A stretch of 64,000 nt of DNA from Dyadobacter sp. CY345 (lineage in GTDB: Bacteria; Bacteroidota; Bacteroidia; Cytophagales; Spirosomataceae). The notes beneath the pieces are model-generated. The model did no database searches, was not told where the DNA came from, and saw only the letters and a list, made by a program, of their open reading frames with translations. Both the position numbers and the translations under genes were made by a program. Location of the stretch: the NCBI RefSeq assembly GCF_021502725.1, contig NZ_JAKFFS010000005.1, forward strand, positions 248,001 to 312,000. Direction: 5' to 3'. Of this stretch, positions 8,311-16,622 are shown in pieces (positions within the stretch are counted from its first letter, which is position 1; each line of letters starts with the position of its first letter).

Positions 8311-9783
8311 TTATTCCCTAACGATCTGGGTATTATTTTGCGAGGTTCCGGCCACATAATATAGCTCTGCAACCGCTTTTTGATAGTCGGTCACTAATTC
8401 AGCCATTTTAATTCTCATATCAATAAGCTTTGTTTCCCGGCTATTGATTAAAAAGAGCGTGCTTTCGCCAAGATCAAATTTTGCAAGCTCACCGTTTACC
8501 AAAATCAACTGATTCTCTACACTCCGGGCCTGTATAATAAGCTGTGATTCATAGGCTAACAGCTTGTTATAGGAGTTCATAATACTGGTATTAATTTCCC
8601 TGCCAGTTTGCTGCAAATCAAAATTTAACGACTGTTGTTTCACTTTCACCTCCCGTAGTTTTCCGCGTTGTTCCCTTAAAAACAAAGGAAATGCAAAGTC
8701 CACACCCATTTTGTAATTACTCCATTGCAACTGATAACTATCCGCAACCTGAGGGCCAAAAGCATTGCGACTAGTCAGTAACGACGCGCTCACACTCAAC
8801 TTAGGTTTTAATAATTCCCTACGATAGTTTCGTTCCAATTCAAGCTGCAAAGCTTTACTTTTCAGCATTAATATCTCCGGATGCTGACTCGCGGCATTGG
8901 CTAGCAATGTATCAATCTGCGTTCTGTCAGAGCCGGTTATTCTTTCAACAGGATTCTGAGGAATGGAATATTCCGGAAGTTCCATAGGTTCTCCCCTGTT
9001 GCTCCACAAATGATTTGACAGAATCAGGCGGGTATTAATAAGCTCTACTTTTATTTTTTCAAGTTGTAAACTACGCTCCTGATACGTAATCACGGCCTCA
9101 ACGGAATCTATCGGCGGCTTATCTCCGAGTAACGTCTGATTTTTCACCGCTTCAAATCGTCTAAAAGCCAGCTCTGCACCTTCCCGCACCAGCGCATACT
9201 GACGATGTGCATAAAACCAGTTCCAGTAATCTTTTACTGCGTCAAACCAAACTTTGTTTATTTGTTTAATTTGTTCAGCTTCGGCATAGTTGACCATCAC
9301 TTTTGATTGTCGCAACGTGTTTCTTCTTGCATCAATAAAAAAGCCCTGACCAATGGGAATGGCCAACCCGATCCCGGACAATCCGGCAGTACTGGTTTGG
9401 GTTTCAGGATTTGTATATTTACCGACAAACCGGTCGTAGCCAATCTTCAAATCTGCACCGCCAAGCCAAAGCGGGACTTTAAGCTCATTAGACCAGTTGT
9501 TATAATACTCGGTGTTACCAAAATCTTTTCTCCCAAAATGACTTTTGATAGCCGGATCGAAACCGCCCCATGCCTGCATCACTTTTGCCCTGGCCTCTTC
9601 GCTAAGCAATGCTGCCTGTTTTACGATAGGATGATTAAAAAAAACAATTTCTTCCAGATCTTTTAATTCAAATACTTTACTCGTGTCGCTGATCATATTC
9701 TGCTGCGCGAAACTTTTGGCACAGGACGCTAACAGCATAATAAACAGATAAATAGCAAATGTTTTATTATGCAAATGCTTCAT
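8311..9783 (-). CDS. TolC-family outer-membrane channel of a secretion-like operon
   Basis: Outer-membrane duct, third gene of the ABC-HlyD-TolC operon. Start 9783 gives a regular signal peptide (MKHLHNKTFAIYLF, ending near KSFAQQ). An in-frame ATG at 9816 overlaps the hlyD stop as ATGA and would add 11 residues; coupling could favour it. The mature protein shows the repeat structure of the OEP fold, with helical segments such as FELKDLEEIVFFNHP (first helix) and a second half around LANAASQHPEILMLKSKALQLE. The ~490-residue length fits. Sequence is clearly distinct from the RND-linked duct at 641-2077, so the two are not a recent duplication. Confidence 0.88.
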   Translation of the reverse strand: MKHLHNKTFAIYLFIMLLASCAKSFAQQNMISDTSKVFELKDLEEIVFFNHPIVKQAALLSEEARAKVMQAWGGFDPAIKSHFGRKDFGNTEYYNNWSNELKVPLWLGGADLKIGYDRFVGKYTNPETQTSTAGLSGIGLAIPIGQGFFIDARRNTLRQSKVMVNYAEAEQIKQINKVWFDAVKDYWNWFYAHRQYALVREGAELAFRRFEAVKNQTLLGDKPPIDSVEAVITYQERSLQLEKIKVELINTRLILSNHLWSNRGEPMELPEYSIPQNPVERITGSDRTQIDTLLANAASQHPEILMLKSKALQLELERNYRRELLKPKLSVSASLLTSRNAFGPQVADSYQLQWSNYKMGVDFAFPLFLREQRGKLREVKVKQQSLNFDLQQTGREINTSIMNSYNKLLAYESQLIIQARSVENQLILVNGELAKFDLGESTLFLINSRETKLIDMRIKMAELVTDYQKAVAELYYVAGTSQNNTQIVRE

Positions 9784-9812
9784 TTTAAGCAATTTTAAAA
9801 TCTCTACTAAAC

Positions 9813-11174
9813 TCATTTCGCGACTCCCCCTGTCTTAGGTTCACCCTCTAGACTTGGCGGAAAGCCGTTCAGCTGCCGCCATATTTCATACCAGATAGGA
9901 ACCGTTCGAAGGATTACCCGACCGTAAACACCTGAGCCTTGTCTCAGCTGTATAGGCCAAGGCTCGTCATTTTCAGGAACAGGGCTGGTTGGTCTGACGA
10001 GCAAACGATATTTGCCGCCTTGGCTGCTCACAAGGTCAATCACGGAAACCCGTCCAGAGAATGTTCCAACAGCTACCGATGGCCACCCTGAAAATTGTAC
10101 AGACGGCCATCCTTCAAACTGCAGCCTAACTTCGCTATTGTTCAGAATCAACGGGACGTCCATCGCATCCACGTAAATTTCTGCTGCAACAAGAGGTTTT
10201 TCCGGCTGAAGCGTTGCAATAGACTCCCCTTCCTTAATGTTTTCACCGATACCAGCCTTTAATGTTTTAACAACATACCCACTTTGCGGCGCTCTGACCA
10301 CGTACAATCCACGACGGATCTGCGTATTCGATATCTCGTTTCGGAGTTTGGATATTTCTCCCTGCGCCCCAACTTTGCTGGAAAAAGCAGAGCTCAGGTC
10401 AGATTGCGCCTTGGCAACCGACTGCTCATACTGCGCCTCAATATTGTCAAGTTCTATCCGGGCATTCAGCAACGATTGTTTCGAATTATTCAACTTGTTT
10501 TGCTGACTAATCACCTTCGCATTATCCTCCTGCAACTTCAATCTGCGTGACTCGATATCGGTCAGAGAAAATAAACCATTCAGGTAACCTGCCTCATAAC
10601 GTGCCAGTCTGGATTTGCTGATTTCATAAAATTTCTGAACTGCAACCAGATCAGCGCTATCTATATCAACATTATTTTCCGCCTGCTTCACCTTATTCCG
10701 GGCAGAAGTTAATTGCAACTGAAGCGCTTTCTCCATCGCACGGATCTGGTCGGCGGTTGCCCGCATTCGTTGTGTAGCTGCGTCCTCGCTACCTACCTTC
10801 GCCGCCAACTGCTCCTGTAATCGAAGTGGCAATTGAGGATCAAAATAGGATTGACTGGTTTCCGAAATGATCAATATGGTATCACCCACATTCACTTTTT
10901 GCCCTTCCCGAACAGCCCAATGTTCTATTCTTCCCCCAATCTGATTCTGTACTGTCTGAGGCCGGTCTTCAGGCCGTAACGCAGTCACTACTCCACGACC
11001 CGGAATGGTTTGTCGCCAGGGAAGAAACAATCCCAGAAGGAAGATCAAAAGTAGAATCAACATGATCCTTCCTAAAAGACGTTGTCCGCGCGTAACCAGA
11101 ATTTCCCGACTGGAAAGTGTTCCTAACTCTTCCCACTTTCCCTCTTCAAAATAATTTTTAGTTTCAGAAATCAT
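9813..11174 (-). CDS. HlyD-family membrane-fusion protein
   Basis: Periplasmic adaptor of a type-I-secretion-like system. After a cytosolic N-terminus of ~35 residues there is one TM helix (ILLLIFLLGLFLPW). A lipoyl half follows (GGRIEHWAVREGQKVNVGDTIL), then a long coiled-coil hairpin (residues ~110-265, with KNKVKQAENNV-type heptads), the second lipoyl half (VRAPQSGYVVKTLKAGIGENIKEG) and a beta-barrel C-terminus. The 453-residue length is normal for HlyD rather than AcrA-type adaptors, and the N-terminal TM instead of a lipobox agrees. It overlaps the ABC gene by 11 bp and the TolC frame by 4 bp if the longer TolC start is used, so expression is coupled. Confidence 0.9.
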   Translation of the reverse strand: MISETKNYFEEGKWEELGTLSSREILVTRGQRLLGRIMLILLLIFLLGLFLPWRQTIPGRGVVTALRPEDRPQTVQNQIGGRIEHWAVREGQKVNVGDTILIISETSQSYFDPQLPLRLQEQLAAKVGSEDAATQRMRATADQIRAMEKALQLQLTSARNKVKQAENNVDIDSADLVAVQKFYEISKSRLARYEAGYLNGLFSLTDIESRRLKLQEDNAKVISQQNKLNNSKQSLLNARIELDNIEAQYEQSVAKAQSDLSSAFSSKVGAQGEISKLRNEISNTQIRRGLYVVRAPQSGYVVKTLKAGIGENIKEGESIATLQPEKPLVAAEIYVDAMDVPLILNNSEVRLQFEGWPSVQFSGWPSVAVGTFSGRVSVIDLVSSQGGKYRLLVRPTSPVPENDEPWPIQLRQGSGVYGRVILRTVPIWYEIWRQLNGFPPSLEGEPKTGGVAK

Positions 11175-12171
11175 GGTTCACCTCACTTTCTTCTAATTCC
11201 AGATCTGTCACAGCGGCTAGTTTTTCACTTCCTGTAACCATATCAAAGATTGTATTAAGACTTGTCATAAATTTTTCCACAGCATAGCTAATTTGTACAA
11301 TAATTACCTCAGCCGCCACAAACTGACCAAGCGTCATCTGACGTTCGACCACATAATAAGAACCCAGGAGCAAGAGACCGCCCATTAATACTGTCCTCAA
11401 AGCTACTGAGCTCGCAAAAAACTTTCTCAGAATCTTGAAATGATCATTTCGGGCTTTCAGATAATTAGCAGTTATCTTGTCGGTCTTGAAAATTACCTCC
11501 GCAAGTTTTCCTGGAATGTTTCTGTACTCATCAAGGTTGGATGCTACATTTTCAAGGTACGCCACAACTTCATATTTATATTCCGATTCCTTAATACTTG
11601 TTTTAACGCCGATTTTGTAAAAAAAGAAAAGCATCAAAACAATGACCATAACGGTTAGAATTCCGAAAACCATAAATATTGGGTGATAAAATGAAAGCAG
11701 GATGGCTGCAAAGAAAATCTGCACGGCCGCAGCAACGACATCCACAAGCAATTTCGTAAGCCCTTTCTGAATTGTGATCACATCAAAAAAACGGTTTACA
11801 AGTTCCGCAGGGTTCTCTCCTTCAAACTCTTTCCTTTTTATTCTCGGAAAACGATAGGCAAATTCCACAGTTGCTTTTGCAAATATTTTCTGCTCAATCA
11901 TCTCAACAAGGGTGAGCTGCCCGATCAGCATCATACCTCCTACGGCAACACCCAGCAGAACAACCCCTATTAAAATATACGTCGAGCTGTATAGCGCGCC
12001 GTTCGACAGAAAGTTAAAAACCGCGGTTGTACCCAGTGGTAACGTCAGGCCGATCAGGCCGATCAAAATGGCGTAAACAAAGATATAATTGATGGTCGTG
12101 CGCTCTACGTAGAGCATACCAAGAAGCCTTTGCCATGGGGTTGGCGCATCAGCTTTGTGTTTTTTCTTCAT
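11164..12171 (-). CDS. ABC exporter transmembrane domain protein lacking the ATPase domain
   Basis: 335 residues with about six membrane helices (e.g. TINYIFVYAILIGLIGLTLP, YILIGVVLLGVAVGGMMLIG, VVAAAVQIFFAAILLSF, VMVIVLMLFFFYKIGV). The arrangement is that of a type-1 exporter membrane domain, including the late TLGQFVAAEVIIVQISYAVEKF segment that normally precedes the nucleotide-binding domain. No Walker A, LSGGQ or Walker B motif follows: the protein stops at ELEESEVNHDF and hlyD begins inside its last codons. The clean overlap argues against a frameshift. ABC exporters need two ATPase domains, so an ATPase must be supplied in trans or the protein works differently. No ABC ATPase gene lies in this window. 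Confidence 0.82.
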   Translation of the reverse strand: MKKKHKADAPTPWQRLLGMLYVERTTINYIFVYAILIGLIGLTLPLGTTAVFNFLSNGALYSSTYILIGVVLLGVAVGGMMLIGQLTLVEMIEQKIFAKATVEFAYRFPRIKRKEFEGENPAELVNRFFDVITIQKGLTKLLVDVVAAAVQIFFAAILLSFYHPIFMVFGILTVMVIVLMLFFFYKIGVKTSIKESEYKYEVVAYLENVASNLDEYRNIPGKLAEVIFKTDKITANYLKARNDHFKILRKFFASSVALRTVLMGGLLLLGSYYVVERQMTLGQFVAAEVIIVQISYAVEKFMTSLNTIFDMVTGSEKLAAVTDLELEESEVNHDF

Positions 12172-12654
12172 TAAAATGATGGGTTAAACCTTAAAATTCG
12201 AACACTGTTTTTTACCAAATTTGGATCAATTCACTCAATAAAGCTTATCTCCGGCACAAAATTGTGGCCAATTCATGAGAATCGGTTAAGAATGAGATTA
12301 GAATCTTTCTAATAACTGATCAAACTTGGAATGGAGGGGGAAATGGTGTTCATTTCATAAAGATGAGAGGCAGATATGCCATCAAAAAATTCTTAGCACC
12401 CAGGGTATCACTTTCGTACAAATTTTGCATTCTGAAATAGGAGTTATTATAAAGGTGTTTGACTAATTGGAAAATTATGAAAAATGTATGCCACACTGAA
12501 TGACAGTGTCAAAGGCAATTCTTCGTAGTACAAACGATCATTTTTTTGAAAGTGATTAAAAATCAAAAATATTTTTCCAATAAGTATCTGATTCTCCTGA
12601 GTGTTTAACTGACGGTGAATCTTTTTTTTCAAATATACCTGCAAAAAGTGATAA
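12172..12654. other. Gene-free region between secretion operon and Crp/Fnr gene
   Basis: AT-rich. It should hold the promoter of the minus-strand ABC-HlyD-TolC operon and the 3' end signal of the Crp/Fnr gene, but no convincing promoter pair or hairpin was found. A 65-codon minus-strand frame (12447-12644) shows no signal, domain or start context and is judged non-coding. Confidence 0.4.
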
Positions 12655-13236
12655 TTATTTTCGACTTGCCAAATTCTTTTTGATTCGGCTCAGCGTTTCC
12701 GGGGCGATACCCAGGTAAGAAGCAACGAGGTTTTGCGGTACGCGTTCAATCATCTTTGGGTTTGATTCCGCTAGTTCAACATACTTTTCTTCGGCGGTAT
12801 GGGTGTTAGAACTCATCAGACGTCGCTCTTTCGTCACGATGCTGTTTTGATAAAGTATGCGAAAATATCTGTCCATGATCGGGACGGCAATTGTTATATC
12901 TTCATAATCCTGCCGCGAGATTTGCAGCAACTCCGAATCTTCAATGGCGTCAATATTATAGATTGCCGGTTTTCCAGTCAAAAAACTACTAAAATCTGAC
13001 AGCCACCAGCCTTCCCAACCAAAAACACTCATATGCTCAATGCCCTTCTCATCCACATTATAGGTTCGTAGCAGCCCTGATGCTATAAAAGTTAAGTATT
13101 TACATACATCGCCTTCCTGCAATAAATACTGTCTTTTCCTCAGTCTTTTCGAAACGAAAAATGTTTTAATTGTCTCTTTCTCATCGTTTGTCAGCGTTAC
13201 TTTTTCCTGGATGTGGCTAAAAAGTACATCGATCAT
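12655..13236 (-). CDS. Crp/Fnr-family transcriptional regulator
   Basis: 193 residues: N-terminal cyclic-nucleotide-binding-like beta-roll (about 20-120, with LLQEGDVCKYLTFIASGLLR), dimer helix, then an HTH at the C-terminus (VASYLGIAPETLSRIKKNL). The wing is nearly absent, as is usual for short Bacteroidota members. The recognition helix carries E-T-L-S-R, matching the E..SR triad by which E. coli FNR reads TTGAT. It lacks the N-terminal Cys cluster of FNR, so an iron-sulfur oxygen sensor is unlikely; the ligand is unknown. It is divergent from the PRISE reductase, and a TTGAT-N4-ATCAA box lies between them, so it probably controls that gene and itself. Confidence 0.92.
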   Translation of the reverse strand: MIDVLFSHIQEKVTLTNDEKETIKTFFVSKRLRKRQYLLQEGDVCKYLTFIASGLLRTYNVDEKGIEHMSVFGWEGWWLSDFSSFLTGKPAIYNIDAIEDSELLQISRQDYEDITIAVPIMDRYFRILYQNSIVTKERRLMSSNTHTAEEKYVELAESNPKMIERVPQNLVASYLGIAPETLSRIKKNLASRK

Positions 13237-13261
13237 AATTGGAACGTTTTTTTACTATTCG

Positions 13262-13269
13262 CAAAGATA
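13262..13269 (-). promoter_or_regulatory. -7 element (TATCTTTG) of the Crp/Fnr gene promoter
   Basis: On the minus strand TATCTTTG matches the Bacteroidota -7 consensus TAnnTTTG exactly, 26 bp before the ATG at 13236. The -33 region is only TTC at 21 bp spacing, so an activator may be needed. Confidence 0.45.
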
Positions 13270-13314
13270 ATTTTTCCGGGTGACAGTAATGAATAATTAA
13301 TCCGCCAATGACCT

Positions 13315-13330
13315 CTTGATTTGGATCAAG
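13315..13330. promoter_or_regulatory. FNR-like operator TTGAT-N4-ATCAA
   Basis: CTTGAT-TTGG-ATCAAG is a perfect palindrome identical to the FNR consensus. Its centre (13322.5) is midway between the -7 elements predicted for the two divergent genes (centres 13265.5 and 13378.5), near -65 to both inferred starts. The neighbouring Crp/Fnr protein has the matching E-T-x-S-R recognition helix. Confidence 0.65.
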
Positions 13331-13374
13331 TACCCGGGTTGATACACATCATTCCGCAGGACATTCCAACCTGG

Positions 13375-13382
13375 TAATTTTG
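13375..13382 (+). promoter_or_regulatory. -7 element (TAATTTTG) of the PRISE reductase promoter
   Basis: Exact TAnnTTTG match. The base triplet 20 bp upstream is TTC, one base off the TTG of the -33 element. The gene starts 104 bp further down. Confidence 0.42.
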
Positions 13383-13485
13383 TACCACTGGCAAGTGTAA
13401 TACAGATAATGTTTTGTTACGATCGTTAACTAAATTATCGATAACTAAACCTGGCCGTTTATAAACTTTAACTAATAAAAATACT

Positions 13486-14553
13486 ATGTCAAATATTGCA
13501 TTGGTGGTTGGAGCAACTGGTATAACCGGAAGCAACCTCGCAGAAAAATTAATTGAAAAAGGATGGATTACCTATGGTCTCGCCCGCAATCCCCAAGATA
13601 ATATAGCCGGTCTTATTCCTGTTGCAGCTGACCTTCTAAATCCGGAAGATTTGGTAACAAAGCTAGCTGATGTTGCGCCAACCCATGTTTTTTTCACGAC
13701 ATGGATGCGACAGGATACCGAAGCTGAAAATATCAGGGTTAACAGCGCTATGATCCGAAATTTACTGGAAGTACTTTCTGAGAAAAAATCGATTCAGCAT
13801 GTGGCGCTCGTAACAGGATTAAAACACTATTTGGGGCCATTTGAGGCATACGCTAAGACCGGCACATTACCAGAAACACCTGTCCGCGAGGAACATCCGA
13901 GACTTGACCTGGAAAATTTCTATTATGCACAGGAAGACGAAGTTTATGCCGCATCGGAACGTGACGGATTTACTTGGAGCATTCACAGACCACATTCTGT
14001 AATTGGAAAAGCAGTCGGCAATTTGATGAATATGGGCACGACACTGGCTGTTTACGCCTCGATTTGCAAAATTACCGGGAGGCCTTTCCACTTTCCGGGA
14101 TCTGCAGAGCAATGGAATGGATTATCAGATGTTACAGATGCAAAGATTCTTGCCGAGCATATGATATGGGCTGCAACCACAGATGCGGCTCACAACGAAG
14201 CCTTCAACATTGCTAATGGCGATATATTTCGCTGGAAATGGTTGTGGGAGCAGATAGCAAAGTGGTTCGAAATTGAGGCAGTCGGTTTTGATGGGACTAT
14301 TCATCCACTGGAATTGGATATGGAAAATGATAGTAATAACTGGAAGGAGATTGCTGGGAAGTACAATTTAAGAGAAAATGAGATTAATCGACTAGCGTCT
14401 GCCTGGCACACTGATCTTGATCTGGGCCGCCCGATGGAAGTGATGACAGATATGTCCAAAAGCCGCAAGTTGGGCTTTACAATATATCAGGACACAAGAG
14501 ATTCCTTTTTTGACTTATTCCAAAGATTGCGGTCGGAAAATCTGATACCATAA
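13486..14553 (+). CDS. PRISE-type SDR (progesterone 5-beta-reductase/iridoid synthase-like)
   Basis: NAD(P)H-dependent reductase of enones, soluble. The Rossmann motif GATGITGSN opens the protein. The stretch FFTTWMRQDTEAENIRVN and the NFYYAQEDEVY motif are diagnostic of PRISE enzymes, in which the first Tyr of NFYY replaces the usual YxxxK Tyr; the Lys of the family is visible in TGLKHYLGP. The 355-residue length is normal. Plant members reduce steroid or iridoid enones; bacterial substrates are mostly small activated enones, physiological role unknown. It stands alone with a terminator directly after it and is divergent from the Crp/Fnr gene. Confidence 0.88.
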   Translation: MSNIALVVGATGITGSNLAEKLIEKGWITYGLARNPQDNIAGLIPVAADLLNPEDLVTKLADVAPTHVFFTTWMRQDTEAENIRVNSAMIRNLLEVLSEKKSIQHVALVTGLKHYLGPFEAYAKTGTLPETPVREEHPRLDLENFYYAQEDEVYAASERDGFTWSIHRPHSVIGKAVGNLMNMGTTLAVYASICKITGRPFHFPGSAEQWNGLSDVTDAKILAEHMIWAATTDAAHNEAFNIANGDIFRWKWLWEQIAKWFEIEAVGFDGTIHPLELDMENDSNNWKEIAGKYNLRENEINRLASAWHTDLDLGRPMEVMTDMSKSRKLGFTIYQDTRDSFFDLFQRLRSENLIP

Positions 14554-14591
14554 GAAAAGAAAAGGGCATGCTCACACATGCCCTACTTTCT
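14552..14591. terminator. Bidirectional terminator
   Basis: GGGCATG-CTCACA-CATGCCC (14564-14583), flanked by A-rich and T-rich sequence, between the convergent reductase and YtxH genes. Confidence 0.75.
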
Positions 14592-14974
14592 TATAATCCC
14601 TCAGAATATCCGTCTGATGTTTTGAATTTATCAACGGTACCTTTTGCCTTATCAGCTACGGAAATTACCGTATCAATTGCTTTATCAGCATAAGTATCAA
14701 CAGAATTGCTCGCTCTGTTAGCCGCTGTGTCCACTTTTTCTTTCACGTTATCTACTAATCCTGTGGCCATATCTTTCGTTTTAGCCCACTGGTTTTTAAG
14801 ATCATCCGTTTTTTGGTCCGCCAGATCCTTTAATTCCTGACGAATTTCCTGCCCTGATTTTGGAGCATAAAGTATTGCAGCAATTGCTCCAATCACAGCT
14901 CCTAATAATAACCCGGTAGCAAAACCTGCACCTTCGGACTCATTCGTTTCATCATCTTCGTGATATGATCTCAT
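14591..14974 (-). CDS. YtxH domain general-stress-type protein
   Basis: 127 residues from the ATG at 14974. The frame is open to 15052, but the added part is unlike the family. There is a short acidic N-terminus, one glycine/alanine membrane segment (FATGLLLGAVIGAIAAILYA) followed by the YtxH signature PKSGQEIRQEL, and a long Lys/Asp/Ala-rich amphipathic tail with repeats of the type DKAKGTVDKF. YtxH proteins are small, stress-induced in firmicutes and of unknown mechanism. It is monocistronic, with a terminator at its 3' end. Confidence 0.85.
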   Translation of the reverse strand: MRSYHEDDETNESEGAGFATGLLLGAVIGAIAAILYAPKSGQEIRQELKDLADQKTDDLKNQWAKTKDMATGLVDNVKEKVDTAANRASNSVDTYADKAIDTVISVADKAKGTVDKFKTSDGYSEGL

Positions 14975-15524
14975 AGCTTTTTGTTTTGTTGTGAGCTTTA
15001 AGCTATCTATAAATCCGTGCCACGGTAAAACAGAATGCCAAAATGCCATCAATAAATCATTATAAACCTCAGCTACAAAAGAGAACGTAGATCTGATCGG
15101 TGGGGAAATAATTTTGCATGTTGCTTATTCATCTACAATTGAGCCTCGAAAAATGGTAGCTAGCTCGGGAAATTCCACATTGGCAATTCTATTCGTGCCA
15201 TCAGCGAACGAATAATTTTTGTAGTTAACCTTTCCAGAACCACCGATATTTTTAATTTGATAAATTAGCTTTTCGCAGTCAATTTTTTTACAAGAAGTCC
15301 ATAACCTAAGGTACTAATTCCTGCATAGCTAAATTTCTATTGAAGGCATATATCAAAATTAATACAGCATAACTTTTTCCTTAGTCAACACAGATCAACT
15401 TCTCCACATTATTCCCCAGATTTTTGAAGGCACAATAATTATAAATCCTTGATTGACAAGTCAAGCCGCAATACTTGTGTTTGAAAGCTTAAATATTTGA
15501 TCTAAACCTTATACCCTAATAAGC
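14975..15524. other. Divergent intergenic region
   Basis: Separates the YtxH gene from the glycosyltransferase pair. Apart from the promoter at 15449-15479 I see no gene, hairpin or repeat of note; AT-rich throughout. Confidence 0.4.
15449..15479 (+). promoter_or_regulatory. Promoter of the glycosyltransferase pair
   Basis: TTG (15449-15451), 20-bp spacer, TACTTGTG (15472-15479, one mismatch to TAnnTTTG), 46 bp before the ATG at 15525. Confidence 0.5.
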
Positions 15525-16622
15525 ATGAAAATCGGAATTATTGCACACTTGAAATATCCTATCTCAAAACCATTTATGGGCGGCCTTGAAGCATTCACTT
15601 ATGATATCTGCCAGCGCTTACTGGCGCGTGGGCACGACGTTCTACTATATGCCTGCGCATCCTCCGACCCCATTTTAAATGTAAAACCAATCCTTTGTGA
15701 GTCTGACCACAAACCCATTACCTCGTCACGATTCAATTCGCGAGAACTGAGCACTGAATTTATTACGACACATCATGCATATGTAGAAATGATGCAGGAT
15801 ATTGACAGCGATCAGCTTGACGTAATTTTTAATAACAGCCTGAATTATGTGCCGATCATGATGTCTGCACTGGTGAAGGCGCCCATGGTAACTGTTTTGC
15901 ATACGCCGCCTATCTTCGAATTAAAAAATGCAATCCGACATGAGCAGTCTTTCGGTAACATAAAATATATTTCTGTCTCGAAATCGAATGCTGAGAACTG
16001 GAAAAATTATGCACCTGATTGTGAAGTTATCCCGAACGGTATTGACCTAAAAACCTGGCAATATTATCCGGAAAGTGATGGCGATTATATCTTCTGGTTT
16101 GGAAGAATTCATCCGGACAAAGGTTTACATCTGGCCATTCAGGCTGCCAAAGCTGCGGGTAAAAAATTAAAAATTGCTGGCGCAATCAGCGACACATTTT
16201 ATTATGAAGAAGTCATTTTACCGCTTGTAGATGATAACATTGAACTAATAGGCCACTGCGATCAGAGCAGGCTCAATGAATTAATTGGCAATGCCCAGGC
16301 CTGCTTAATCACACCTTGCTGGGACGAACCTTTCGGGCTGGTGGTTGCCGAATCGCTTGCCTGTGGCACCCCTGTGGCGGGAATTTCACGCGGAGCTTTG
16401 CCTGATTTATTATCCAAATCAACCGGAAGCTTATCTCAGGGTGAAGATATTGATCAACTGGCGGAATGTATAGTTCAAGCTACCAGACTTAGCCGGAAAG
16501 ATTGCCGTGACCGGGCAGAACATTATTTTGATGTGGAGAAAATGACCGATCAGTACGAGTATGTCTTGCAGGCAGCAGTACAGAATAATAAGCAAAAAGG
16601 AATGAAATTCAATGTCATATAA
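15525..16622 (+). CDS. Glycosyltransferase, GT4 family
   Basis: Retaining GT-B-fold transferase of 365 residues. The N-terminal domain has GGLEAFTYDICQRLLARGHDV, the usual acceptor-side glycine loop and helix. The C-terminal nucleotide-sugar domain contains IPNGIDLKTW, FWFGRIHPDKGLHLAIQAAK and the EX7E region (CWDEPFGLVVAESLACGTPV). No signal peptide or membrane helix, so it is cytosolic or peripheral. It overlaps the next gene by 11 bp, so two sugars are probably added to one acceptor in sequence. Donor and acceptor are unknown. Confidence 0.93.
   Translation: MKIGIIAHLKYPISKPFMGGLEAFTYDICQRLLARGHDVLLYACASSDPILNVKPILCESDHKPITSSRFNSRELSTEFITTHHAYVEMMQDIDSDQLDVIFNNSLNYVPIMMSALVKAPMVTVLHTPPIFELKNAIRHEQSFGNIKYISVSKSNAENWKNYAPDCEVIPNGIDLKTWQYYPESDGDYIFWFGRIHPDKGLHLAIQAAKAAGKKLKIAGAISDTFYYEEVILPLVDDNIELIGHCDQSRLNELIGNAQACLITPCWDEPFGLVVAESLACGTPVAGISRGALPDLLSKSTGSLSQGEDIDQLAECIVQATRLSRKDCRDRAEHYFDVEKMTDQYEYVLQAAVQNNKQKGMKFNVI

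Noticed and set aside
12447..12644. 65-codon minus-strand frame before the Crp/Fnr gene
   Set aside because: No signal peptide, domain, start context or promoter; composition is that of AT-rich spacer.
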